Shown here: positions 57,375-64,000 of the stretch, piece by piece | Position numbering within the stretch: position 1 is the stretch's first letter | Layout: every line of letters starts with the position of its first letter | Assembly (NCBI GenBank): GCA_017624495.1 | Contig: JAGAMY010000020.1 | Coordinates: 1-64,000, forward strand | From: Lachnospiraceae bacterium | GTDB lineage: Bacteria > Bacillota > Clostridia > Lachnospirales > Lachnospiraceae | Reading direction: 5' to 3' | DNA: 64,000 nucleotides | Notes under the pieces: generated by a model | Database searches by the model: none | Seen by the model: only the letters and a program-made list of their open reading frames with translations | What the model was told of the DNA's origin: nothing | Translations under genes and position numbers: made by a program

Positions 57375-58263
57375 TTGATATAATCATGGTTACATAACCA
57401 AGTCTTCTTAACTGATTCTGCATATGCAGTATATTTTCAAGTTCTCTCTCTTTTCCGGCAATGACACGAATAATTCCATCTTCTTTAAATACAAAGGCAT
57501 CAAATCCCTGACTTTTTAACTGTTCCGCTAAAAAATTGGCTGTATTAAAGTGCCGGAAACGACCTGCTTCTACGCCATAATATACGTTTTCTTTATCTCC
57601 ATCATCCTCCGACTCTTTCCTGTCCGCATCGTCCCAGTTCATATCATCGTCCCAATCCATACGATTCTCCTGACGCATCCGGTTTTCCTGATTCCTGCGG
57701 TCATCCTGATTCTGCTCCATACGCATCTCACTACTAGGCTGTATCGCATTTTCAATTCCATCTGCAATTGCCTGTGCCACACCTTCAAAGTCTTCATCAA
57801 AAATCTGATTATCCTTATCATTATTGATAAAACCTGCTTCTATAAGCACCGCCGGCATTTCTGTTCTGCGCAAAACCACAAGTCCCGTGCGCTCATCAAT
57901 ACCAAGATTTGTAAAACCGGTTTTTTCAAGTTCCTGATTGATAGAATCGGCAATTTCTTCTGCCCTTTCGTCTCCACCATAGATTAATGTTTGTATACCA
58001 CTATAAGTATTATCATTTTCCCCTGAATTTCTATGGAAAGAAATAAAATAGTCCGCACCTGCATCATTGGCAATTTGCGCTTTTTCATAAGGAGACTGGT
58101 ATATATCATCGGTTCTAGTGTAGATAACATTGTATCCACGCTGTTCTAAAAGCTGACCTACGGCTAATGCCAGACGAAGATTATCGTCTTTTTCCCTTCT
58201 GCCCTGATACCTTGCACCGTTGTCAAAACCACCGTGTCCGGCATCTATTACGATTGTTGGCAT
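57361..58263 (-). CDS. N-acetylmuramoyl-L-alanine amidase with SPOR domain, no signal peptide (CwlC-like)
   Basis: The 300-aa protein starts directly with the Amidase_3 fold: VIDAGHGGFDNGA (zinc His ~9), the conserved FISFHRNSG segment (second zinc His) and catalytic VLIEAGFINN (~139-148). A charged, Met/Arg/Asp-rich linker (~185-225) leads to a C-terminal SPOR peptidoglycan-binding domain (VEAGRFRHFNTANFLAEQLK). The start has GGAG, and there is no signal peptide. In Bacillus, CwlC has this architecture, also lacks a signal and lyses the mother cell wall at the end of sporulation. Confidence 0.88.
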   Translation of the reverse strand: MPTIVIDAGHGGFDNGARYQGRREKDDNLRLALAVGQLLEQRGYNVIYTRTDDIYQSPYEKAQIANDAGADYFISFHRNSGENDNTYSGIQTLIYGGDERAEEIADSINQELEKTGFTNLGIDERTGLVVLRRTEMPAVLIEAGFINNDKDNQIFDEDFEGVAQAIADGIENAIQPSSEMRMEQNQDDRRNQENRMRQENRMDWDDDMNWDDADRKESEDDGDKENVYYGVEAGRFRHFNTANFLAEQLKSQGFDAFVFKEDGIIRVIAGKERELENILHMQNQLRRLGYVTMIISTEMD

Positions 58264-58323
58264 ATTGTACTCCTGTATTTGTGTTCAGTTTAATGTATGT
58301 AGGAATACAAAAAAGGTGAGTCA

Positions 58324-59430
58324 TTATATATTCACGATTACACGGTTTTTGCCTTCTGACTTCGCCTGATATAAGGAATCGTCTGCTTTACTTAACCATT
58401 CGGATGGTTTCATGCCTTTATGATATTCTGCGATACCACAACTGACTGTAATTCCACCATCCTCTAAGAAATCAAATCTCGTTTTTGCCATTTCTATACG
58501 AATTTTCTCCATGATAGAAACCGCTTCCTCTATATTATCTTTATTAAAAATAATGACAAATTCTTCACCGCCATAGCGGTATCCTTCGGCATCTCCATTT
58601 ACATGACTTTTGATGATTCTGCCAATTCTATGCAGAACTTCATCCCCACAAAGATGCCCATAGGTATCATTAATTTTCTTAAAATTATCTATATCTACCA
58701 TGGCAAGCTGCATGGTTTCTGCAGCATTTTCTGTTTCACAGCAGCGGTCAATGGTTTCCATAAGCACACGACGACTTAAAAGCCCTGTGGTAGGCTCTAC
58801 TTTTATTTGTTCTAACAACTCGTTTTTTCTTCTTCTGCTGCGGGATATCAGCCAATACTGTACCTTTTCATACTGTACAAGAATAATGGATACCTGATAG
58901 GTGCAAACGACAGCTGTAATGCCTATCAAATATGCCACTATCCCTTCAAATCCATTCTGCAAGCCTTCTGCACATCGTTCAATAGAGGCAATAGATAAGG
59001 TAAAGCAGGCAATAACGGAAATATTCCGACACAGTTTTAAATCTACAAATAATGCTGAAAAGATAATCGCTATACAAGGCAGCAATAATACTTCTGCAAA
59101 ATAGTAGTGGGTACACTGTATAACTGCTGTCAGTAAAAATGCCTGATAACAGACAAGCTGGTTTTTCCTGTGCTCAGATACTTTCGTGGATTTTAGCAAC
59201 TGTTTTACAATAAAAATTCCACCAAAATTGATAATTGTCGGTGCAACTACGCAACGTATAAGAAACAGCTCCATGCCTCCGGCTCCTACATTCGCCTTTC
59301 CGCATAAAGCTGCTATCATATATAAAATTTCAACACCAAGTATCATTTCTGCCAGACACTGGCATACCTTAAAAATACGGTTCTGCCAGTAGCTGTCTGT
59401 GTGACGTCTGCCGCGATCTCTTTTTTCCAT
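58324..59430 (-). CDS. Membrane diguanylate cyclase
   Basis: The 368-aa protein has about six membrane helices (residues ~20-190) and a C-terminal GGDEF domain: DIDNFKKINDTYGH near 245 and the active site RYGGEEFVIIF near 283, a catalytically competent GGEEF variant. It synthesises cyclic di-GMP in response to an unknown membrane signal. AAAGGGAATC precedes the ATG. It sits between the amidase and the alpha-galactosidase operon without tight linkage to either. Confidence 0.93.
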   Translation of the reverse strand: MEKRDRGRRHTDSYWQNRIFKVCQCLAEMILGVEILYMIAALCGKANVGAGGMELFLIRCVVAPTIINFGGIFIVKQLLKSTKVSEHRKNQLVCYQAFLLTAVIQCTHYYFAEVLLLPCIAIIFSALFVDLKLCRNISVIACFTLSIASIERCAEGLQNGFEGIVAYLIGITAVVCTYQVSIILVQYEKVQYWLISRSRRRKNELLEQIKVEPTTGLLSRRVLMETIDRCCETENAAETMQLAMVDIDNFKKINDTYGHLCGDEVLHRIGRIIKSHVNGDAEGYRYGGEEFVIIFNKDNIEEAVSIMEKIRIEMAKTRFDFLEDGGITVSCGIAEYHKGMKPSEWLSKADDSLYQAKSEGKNRVIVNI

Positions 59431-59555
59431 GATTCCCTTTTACATTCCTTCTCTTATTGTATTTTTTCTTCGAGCTGAAATTTTATGTCATTTTTTCATG
59501 TAATTTTAGCATTTTTTAGTAAAAAATTATATAGGAAAAAAGGTTCACATAAGCA

Positions 59556-61655
59556 TTAATACTTCAATCGCACCGCAACTGCCTTCCGGTTCTCCATCGG
59601 TGAATAATACAATATATTGTTTTCTACTGATACATTTTCTTTAGTATCACTAAATATCTCTACAATCTCAAAAGTCTTTTCGACAGGCATTGGTAATACT
59701 ATCTGTTCCGGTAATTCTCCCGCAAAAGTATGTATAACCGCAAAGGCTTCACCGTTTTCACCCACTCGAAGCAGTCCCTGCCAGCCTTTTGGATTTCTTG
59801 CACTCTTGATTTTTGGTCCAAAACGATAGGACTGTCCGTGCAAAATTATCGGTACAATTTTTCTATAAAACGCCATACCGCCATCTATTACTGCCCACTG
59901 CTCATCCGTTAAATGGATAACATCCCCGGAGATACACATACGTCCTAAAAATGTGTTTATGACCGAATAAGCAATTCGTTTTAAGGAATCTGTTTCACGG
60001 ATAACTGCCCATATCTGGCTTTGTGCCGGATGAATTACACGATGCAGATTCGCTGCAACAATTGGAATTTCCGGACATTCATGCGCATCGGAGAAGGATG
60101 CCATACTCATTTGTGCCATCAAAGACGGTTCTAACCGATGTCCGCCGGAGGCACAGTTTTCCAAAACAATTCCGGGTACTTCCTGTTTTACCTTTTCAAT
60201 GAATTCCTGTGTTTTCTGCAGACACTGCCGTAAGGCTTCACCCTGGGATTCTGCTCCGTCACAACCAACACCGATGGTTTCGTTATAGTCGATTTTCATA
60301 TAGCCAAAACCATATGTTTTTAATGTGCCAATGACTTTCTTTGTCAGATATTCCTCTACCCATGGGTCACGCATATCCCAAAATCTTCGGAAATAACTTG
60401 TCAGCACTTTGCCATCCTTATGCAACAGATGCTCTTCCATCTGATAAGCCCTTGCGGCACTGCCCACATTTTCAATTTCAAACCAAAGTCCCGGTATCAT
60501 TCCGGCATTTTTGATGACATCCACAGTTTTTTGCAGACCATCCGGGAATAAAACCGTTGACACTTCATAATCTCCCATGCCGATATCCCATGGAATACCC
60601 TCTTCTTTGTACCAGCCGCAGTCAATTACAAAATAAGAGAAGCCTTTATTCTTTATTTTTTCTACAATAGCAGTAATATTTTCATGGGATGGATTGCCCC
60701 ATGTAGTACAGTATTCATTGAATACGATGGGCAAATCCCCTTCAACCTTTGGTGCCATTTCCATGCCTTCTCTGGCTGCTTCTGTTAATCTGCCTGTAAA
60801 AATGTCTATAGAATCCGTATGGGCAACGCTGACAATTGCTTCCGGTGTCTGAAAGCATTCTCCCGGTGCAACGCATTTTAACCACTGTCCAAAGTCACGG
60901 TCCGCAAGACCACCACTCACACAAAGTCCTTCGTCTTTACGATATAACTCTATCTGCCAGGATGCCGGGTGAGCAATCTGTGCTCCCCAGAATACATGAT
61001 TTTGCGTATCCTCCACGGCTACAAAAGGAAAAAACTTATTTACCGGCATAGAACCTGCCTGACCGAATTTTTCACAACGCACTGCATGGGGGTCCCATGC
61101 CGGTTCTAACTGAAAATCCTCTGCCGGGGTTACTTCCATTCTGCCTTCCTGACTCCAGACACTGCGCAGACGGTAGATATTTAACGTTTCATGTCCATCT
61201 CCTGCCATATAGGGGGAAAGTCCGCCTAATGAAAAGCTTTCAAACATCTCAAGCTCTGCCGTCGTATTGCTTAGATTTTGAAATTCGCAGTACATACGGA
61301 CATAGGGTGTATTATCCTTCCACACCAGATAATGGGTAACCTGATAGCCTCTGTCATCCTTTAGCACAGTGGATATAACTTTTCTTTTTTCCTGTTCCTT
61401 TACCTTTTGTTCCACAAATTTCAGTCTGCGGACGGTTTCCCCATTACGCATGGAATTTCCCATGGCATAAGCTTCATTATAAATATCTCCGGTAACCTTT
61501 AACTGCACCAAAGAATCTAACTGCTCCTGTTTTTCCTGCTCCTTTCCTTCTAAACCAGCAGGCAAAAGCTGTAAACTTACCTGTCCGCTTTCATCTGTAA
61601 TATATCTTGCCGTCATATCTTTTAAACGATAGGTATTGATAATTTTTCTCTCCAT
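59556..61655 (-). CDS. Alpha-galactosidase, GH36
   Basis: The 699-aa enzyme removes terminal alpha-galactose from melibiose, raffinose-family sugars and galactomannan fragments. GH36 marks are SYFVIDCGWYKEEGIPWDIG, the nucleophile Asp in MKIDYNETIG, and the acid/base Asp in SFSDAHECPEIPI, in a (beta/alpha)8 barrel flanked by N- and C-terminal beta domains. There is no signal peptide, so it acts inside the cell on sugars imported by the ABC genes 15 bp upstream. Confidence 0.93.
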   Translation of the reverse strand: MERKIINTYRLKDMTARYITDESGQVSLQLLPAGLEGKEQEKQEQLDSLVQLKVTGDIYNEAYAMGNSMRNGETVRRLKFVEQKVKEQEKRKVISTVLKDDRGYQVTHYLVWKDNTPYVRMYCEFQNLSNTTAELEMFESFSLGGLSPYMAGDGHETLNIYRLRSVWSQEGRMEVTPAEDFQLEPAWDPHAVRCEKFGQAGSMPVNKFFPFVAVEDTQNHVFWGAQIAHPASWQIELYRKDEGLCVSGGLADRDFGQWLKCVAPGECFQTPEAIVSVAHTDSIDIFTGRLTEAAREGMEMAPKVEGDLPIVFNEYCTTWGNPSHENITAIVEKIKNKGFSYFVIDCGWYKEEGIPWDIGMGDYEVSTVLFPDGLQKTVDVIKNAGMIPGLWFEIENVGSAARAYQMEEHLLHKDGKVLTSYFRRFWDMRDPWVEEYLTKKVIGTLKTYGFGYMKIDYNETIGVGCDGAESQGEALRQCLQKTQEFIEKVKQEVPGIVLENCASGGHRLEPSLMAQMSMASFSDAHECPEIPIVAANLHRVIHPAQSQIWAVIRETDSLKRIAYSVINTFLGRMCISGDVIHLTDEQWAVIDGGMAFYRKIVPIILHGQSYRFGPKIKSARNPKGWQGLLRVGENGEAFAVIHTFAGELPEQIVLPMPVEKTFEIVEIFSDTKENVSVENNILYYSPMENRKAVAVRLKY

Positions 61656-61670
61656 GGCATTTCCCCTCTT

Positions 61671-62546
61671 CTAACCTTTCACCGCTCCAACGGTCATTCC
61701 TTTTATAAAATATTTTTGTAAAGACAGGAATAATATTGCAATCGGCAGTACCGATATGACAATTGCCGCCATCGCCGTTGTATAGTCACTTGTCTGTGCT
61801 GAAAATAAAGACTGAATCGCTACCGTAAGGGTCTTTAACTGCTTTTTACTCACATACAGACTTGCTAACAAATAATCATTCCAAATCTGGAAGGACTGCA
61901 TAATAATCAACGTCGCCATTGCCGGCTTTAACAACGGAAGAACCACTGTAAAATATGTACGGAATACGGAACAACCGTCAATTCTTGCAGATTCCTCCAA
62001 TTCTAACGGTACAGTACTCATAAAACTATTCATCAAAAATACACCAAAAGAAATGCCTGTAGCCACATACATAAAAATAATTCCATGTCTTGTATTTGTC
62101 AGATTTAACTTATATCCAATGGTATAAATCGGCAAAAATAATGCCTGATACGGAATTAAAATTCCTACAATAAAGTATATATAGGAAAATTTAAAAAACT
62201 TTCCTTTGCCTCTGGCAATTGCCCATGCTGTCGTGCCACATAAAAGTGCTAAAATCAATACACTTGCTGCTGTGTAGAATAATGTATTCACAAATGTAGT
62301 CTGCATGTTCAGTTTGTCAAAAGCCTTTACATAATTGTCAAACTGCAGCGCCTCCGGCAATGCCAGCGGACTATTCAAATACAATTCTTTTTTCGTTTTA
62401 AAAGAGTAATTTAATATCATTGCTAACGGTGATAAAAACAACACCGCTATTATCGTCATAATAATCTGTGTAATCAACGTTGTTTTGGTATATGGCGTAG
62501 AAGGTATCTCCTCGCTGTTTTTATTTTTTCTCTTTAATAATGCCAT
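61671..62546 (-). CDS. Carbohydrate ABC transporter permease (MalG type)
   Basis: The 291-aa inner-membrane subunit has six helices and the permease EAA-loop ELEESARIDGCSVFRTYFTVVLPLLKP (quoted in parts: ELEESARIDGCS, VLPLLKPAM). It pairs with the MalF-type permease 1 bp upstream, whose stop abuts its start. The N terminus is charged and extended, as in CUT1-type sugar importers. The ATPase subunit is not in the window, as is usual for Firmicutes CUT1 systems with a shared MsmK-type ATPase. Confidence 0.94.
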   Translation of the reverse strand: MALLKRKNKNSEEIPSTPYTKTTLITQIIMTIIAVLFLSPLAMILNYSFKTKKELYLNSPLALPEALQFDNYVKAFDKLNMQTTFVNTLFYTAASVLILALLCGTTAWAIARGKGKFFKFSYIYFIVGILIPYQALFLPIYTIGYKLNLTNTRHGIIFMYVATGISFGVFLMNSFMSTVPLELEESARIDGCSVFRTYFTVVLPLLKPAMATLIIMQSFQIWNDYLLASLYVSKKQLKTLTVAIQSLFSAQTSDYTTAMAAIVISVLPIAILFLSLQKYFIKGMTVGAVKG

Positions 62547-63437
62547 TTATGCCTGTACCTCCTTCTTTTTCAGACCTTTTACCTGAATCAATGCCACTAA
62601 AAGCAACATAATTACCAAGGTTACGGTCATTGCCGAACCATATCCATACTGTCGTCCGTTAATTGCCGTCGTATATGTCTGATAAATCATAGAAGTGGAA
62701 GCCCTTCCCGGACCACCCTTTGTAGATGAAATCAGCAAATCATATACCTTTAAAGAACCGATGGTAATTCCTACTACACAAATAGTAATTGCCGGTGCTA
62801 ACATGGGAATTGTAACGTTAAAGAAACGCTTGATTGGACCTGCTCCATCTACTCTTGCAGCTTCATAAAGCTCTGCCGGAACGGACTGTAAACCTGCTAA
62901 ATAGATTAACATCCAGTAGCCAATCCACTGCCAGTTATTTGCAATCAATAAACCGCCTAATACGGTATCCGCATCACCAAATAATAAGAAATTAATATTT
63001 GTACCAAGCCATGTATTGATTTCCGGCAATACATTTGAATACAATTTTAACCACACGAAACCTACGATAACCGCACTAATCAGACAGGGAATAAAAAATG
63101 CCGCACGATAAAATTTCTGTGCTTTAATTCCACTGTCTAAGGCTAATGCAAATAGCAATGCACATATATTTTGTATAATCGTATTTCCAATAGTAAACTT
63201 CACCGTAAACCAGAATGATTCTAAAAATTCTTTATCGTGAAATAATTTTACATAATTCTGTAAGCCTACAAATTTCATTTCCGCAGACATACCATCCCAG
63301 TCTGTCAATGAATAACGAAATGATAAAAATAACGGAATAATCAATCCTATGGTAAAAATAAGAAAACCCGGTAATACCAGCACCAGATACTGGCGGGACA
63401 TTTTCCTTTCCATGCCGGAACTTTTTCTCCTATTCAT
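62547..63437 (-). CDS. Sugar ABC transporter permease (MalF/UgpA type)
   Basis: The 296-aa partner permease has six helices and the EAA loop ELYEAARVDGAGPIKRFFNV (about 185-204). It starts with a basic MNRRKSSGMERKMS tail, behind AAGGAGG. With the MalG-type gene and the upstream binding protein it makes an alpha-galactoside importer judged from the adjacent GH36 gene. Confidence 0.94.
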   Translation of the reverse strand: MNRRKSSGMERKMSRQYLVLVLPGFLIFTIGLIIPLFLSFRYSLTDWDGMSAEMKFVGLQNYVKLFHDKEFLESFWFTVKFTIGNTIIQNICALLFALALDSGIKAQKFYRAAFFIPCLISAVIVGFVWLKLYSNVLPEINTWLGTNINFLLFGDADTVLGGLLIANNWQWIGYWMLIYLAGLQSVPAELYEAARVDGAGPIKRFFNVTIPMLAPAITICVVGITIGSLKVYDLLISSTKGGPGRASTSMIYQTYTTAINGRQYGYGSAMTVTLVIMLLLVALIQVKGLKKKEVQA

Positions 63438-63478
63438 TTTGTCTTTCCTCCTTATCAGGTACTGTTATCAGCTTTTTT

Positions 63479-63529
63479 AAGAAATCAGGCTGACGCTTTG
63501 ATTTCTCGCATACGACAGCCTGATTTCTT
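63479..63529 (-). promoter_or_regulatory. Intercistronic stem-loop between binding protein and permeases
   Basis: AAGAAATCAGGCTG (63479-63492) and CAGCCTGATTTCTT (63516-63529) form a perfect 14-bp stem. On the minus strand the stem is followed by an A run, not Ts, so it looks like an RNA-stabilising or partial-termination hairpin that keeps binding-protein mRNA in excess, not a full terminator. Confidence 0.7.
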
Positions 63530-63539
63530 TTTCTTTTCA

Positions 63540-64000
63540 TTAATTTGCTTTACTTGCCTCTACTCTGACATCCGATGCTTTTAATGCATCTTCAAAACTT
63601 AATTCTTCTAAAAGCCATGATGCAATATCTTTTGCATTTTCTTCCTGGAAACCACCCCATACTAACTGGTTATTTCCAAGCGTTACGTCTACGATACGTC
63701 CTTCTGCCGCATATTTATCAATATCAGACTGGCTTGGATTTGCAAATGTTGGTGTTACATCTTTTAACATAGAAGCTGTCATTGTGTAATCATAAATCTC
63801 TGTAGCAAGCTCTTTATCAGAAGTCAATACATCTAATACTGCATTTACAGCATCCGGATGTTCTGTTTCTGCACTTGTCATAATGGTGATGTTTGGCTCA
63901 AAGATTAACTTGGAATCTCCCGTCTGGTTAGGGAATGGGAAAATACCAAAATCAAAGTTTTCATCAATTCCTAAGAAGTTCTGGATAGACCATGAACCGG
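63540..64000 (-). CDS. Sugar ABC transporter substrate-binding protein (3' part, continues past the window)
   Basis: This is the C-terminal part of an extracellular type-1 solute-binding protein. The frame is open through the window edge (FGIFPFPN, ITIMTSAETEHPDAV, LVWGGFQEENAK) and ends SKAN. The first in-frame Met at 63881 lies in the middle of a conserved-looking strand and is not the start; lipobox and N lobe are outside the window. It is the first gene of the alpha-galactoside uptake operon. Confidence 0.88.
   Translation of the reverse strand, partial: GSWSIQNFLGIDENFDFGIFPFPNQTGDSKLIFEPNITIMTSAETEHPDAVNAVLDVLTSDKELATEIYDYTMTASMLKDVTPTFANPSQSDIDKYAAEGRIVDVTLGNNQLVWGGFQEENAKDIASWLLEELSFEDALKASDVRVEASKAN

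Noticed and set aside
1..64000. CRISPR array, prophage or insertion sequence other than the intron
   Set aside because: No regularly spaced repeats, integrase, transposase or phage structural genes are visible.

Overview
The window reads as a chromosomal segment from an endospore-forming, AT-rich Gram-positive of the class Clostridia, most likely a gut Lachnospiraceae. Three things point there: sporulation and germination genes (spoIIAA-spoIIAB-sigF, spoIIR, a gerA-type receptor, a CwlC-like amidase), Shine-Dalgarno sequences close to AGGAGG before almost every gene, and large secreted multi-domain glycosidases of the type common in this family. Nearly every gene is on the minus strand; only an unrecognised 212-aa protein gene (24133) and an AraC regulator (56471) are on the plus strand.

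1-8 kb: one tight operon, read right to left: a cytosolic LacI-type sensor fused to GGDEF, a YcxB-like membrane protein, tsaE, tsaB, rimI, rnz, a small membrane protein, tsaD and ispD. It ends near a tRNA-Ser(UGA) that has its own promoter. 8-29 kb: the spoIIA operon; a zinc-ribbon/TPR protein preceded by a 45-codon gene; valS under a T-box leader; an HPt protein, a tiny membrane protein and a GGDEF-EAL-PAS protein; spoIIR; a two-gene germinant receptor in which the B and C subunits are one polypeptide; ispE with a GntR regulator; an MBL-fold hydrolase with a small alarmone synthetase; a SpoU-type RNA methyltransferase; and an AAA-ATPase/PD-(D/E)XK protein.

29-44 kb: a carbohydrate locus. Two giant secreted enzymes, a GH127/146-type beta-L-arabinofuranosidase-like protein and a double-GH43 protein, share the same C-terminal module. 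They sit beside a YesN/YesM-type two-component system and a solute-binding lipoprotein that has no permease genes. Together they look like sensing and attack of arabinose-containing plant polysaccharide. 44-52 kb: pfkA, then dnaE split by a 3.3-kb group II intron. The intron carries its reverse transcriptase and an extra membrane-protein ORF. Removing it restores an exact 1159-aa reading frame.

52-64 kb: between dnaE and a malic enzyme lies a ~700-bp nested inverted-repeat structure with several branches that I cannot assign to a known element. After it come glycogen phosphorylase, an AraC regulator, a sporulation-type amidase, a membrane diguanylate cyclase, and an alpha-galactoside operon (binding protein cut by the window edge, two ABC permeases, GH36 alpha-galactosidase).

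The best candidates for something undescribed are the branched palindrome at 52.08-52.78 kb and the cargo-bearing intron in dnaE.
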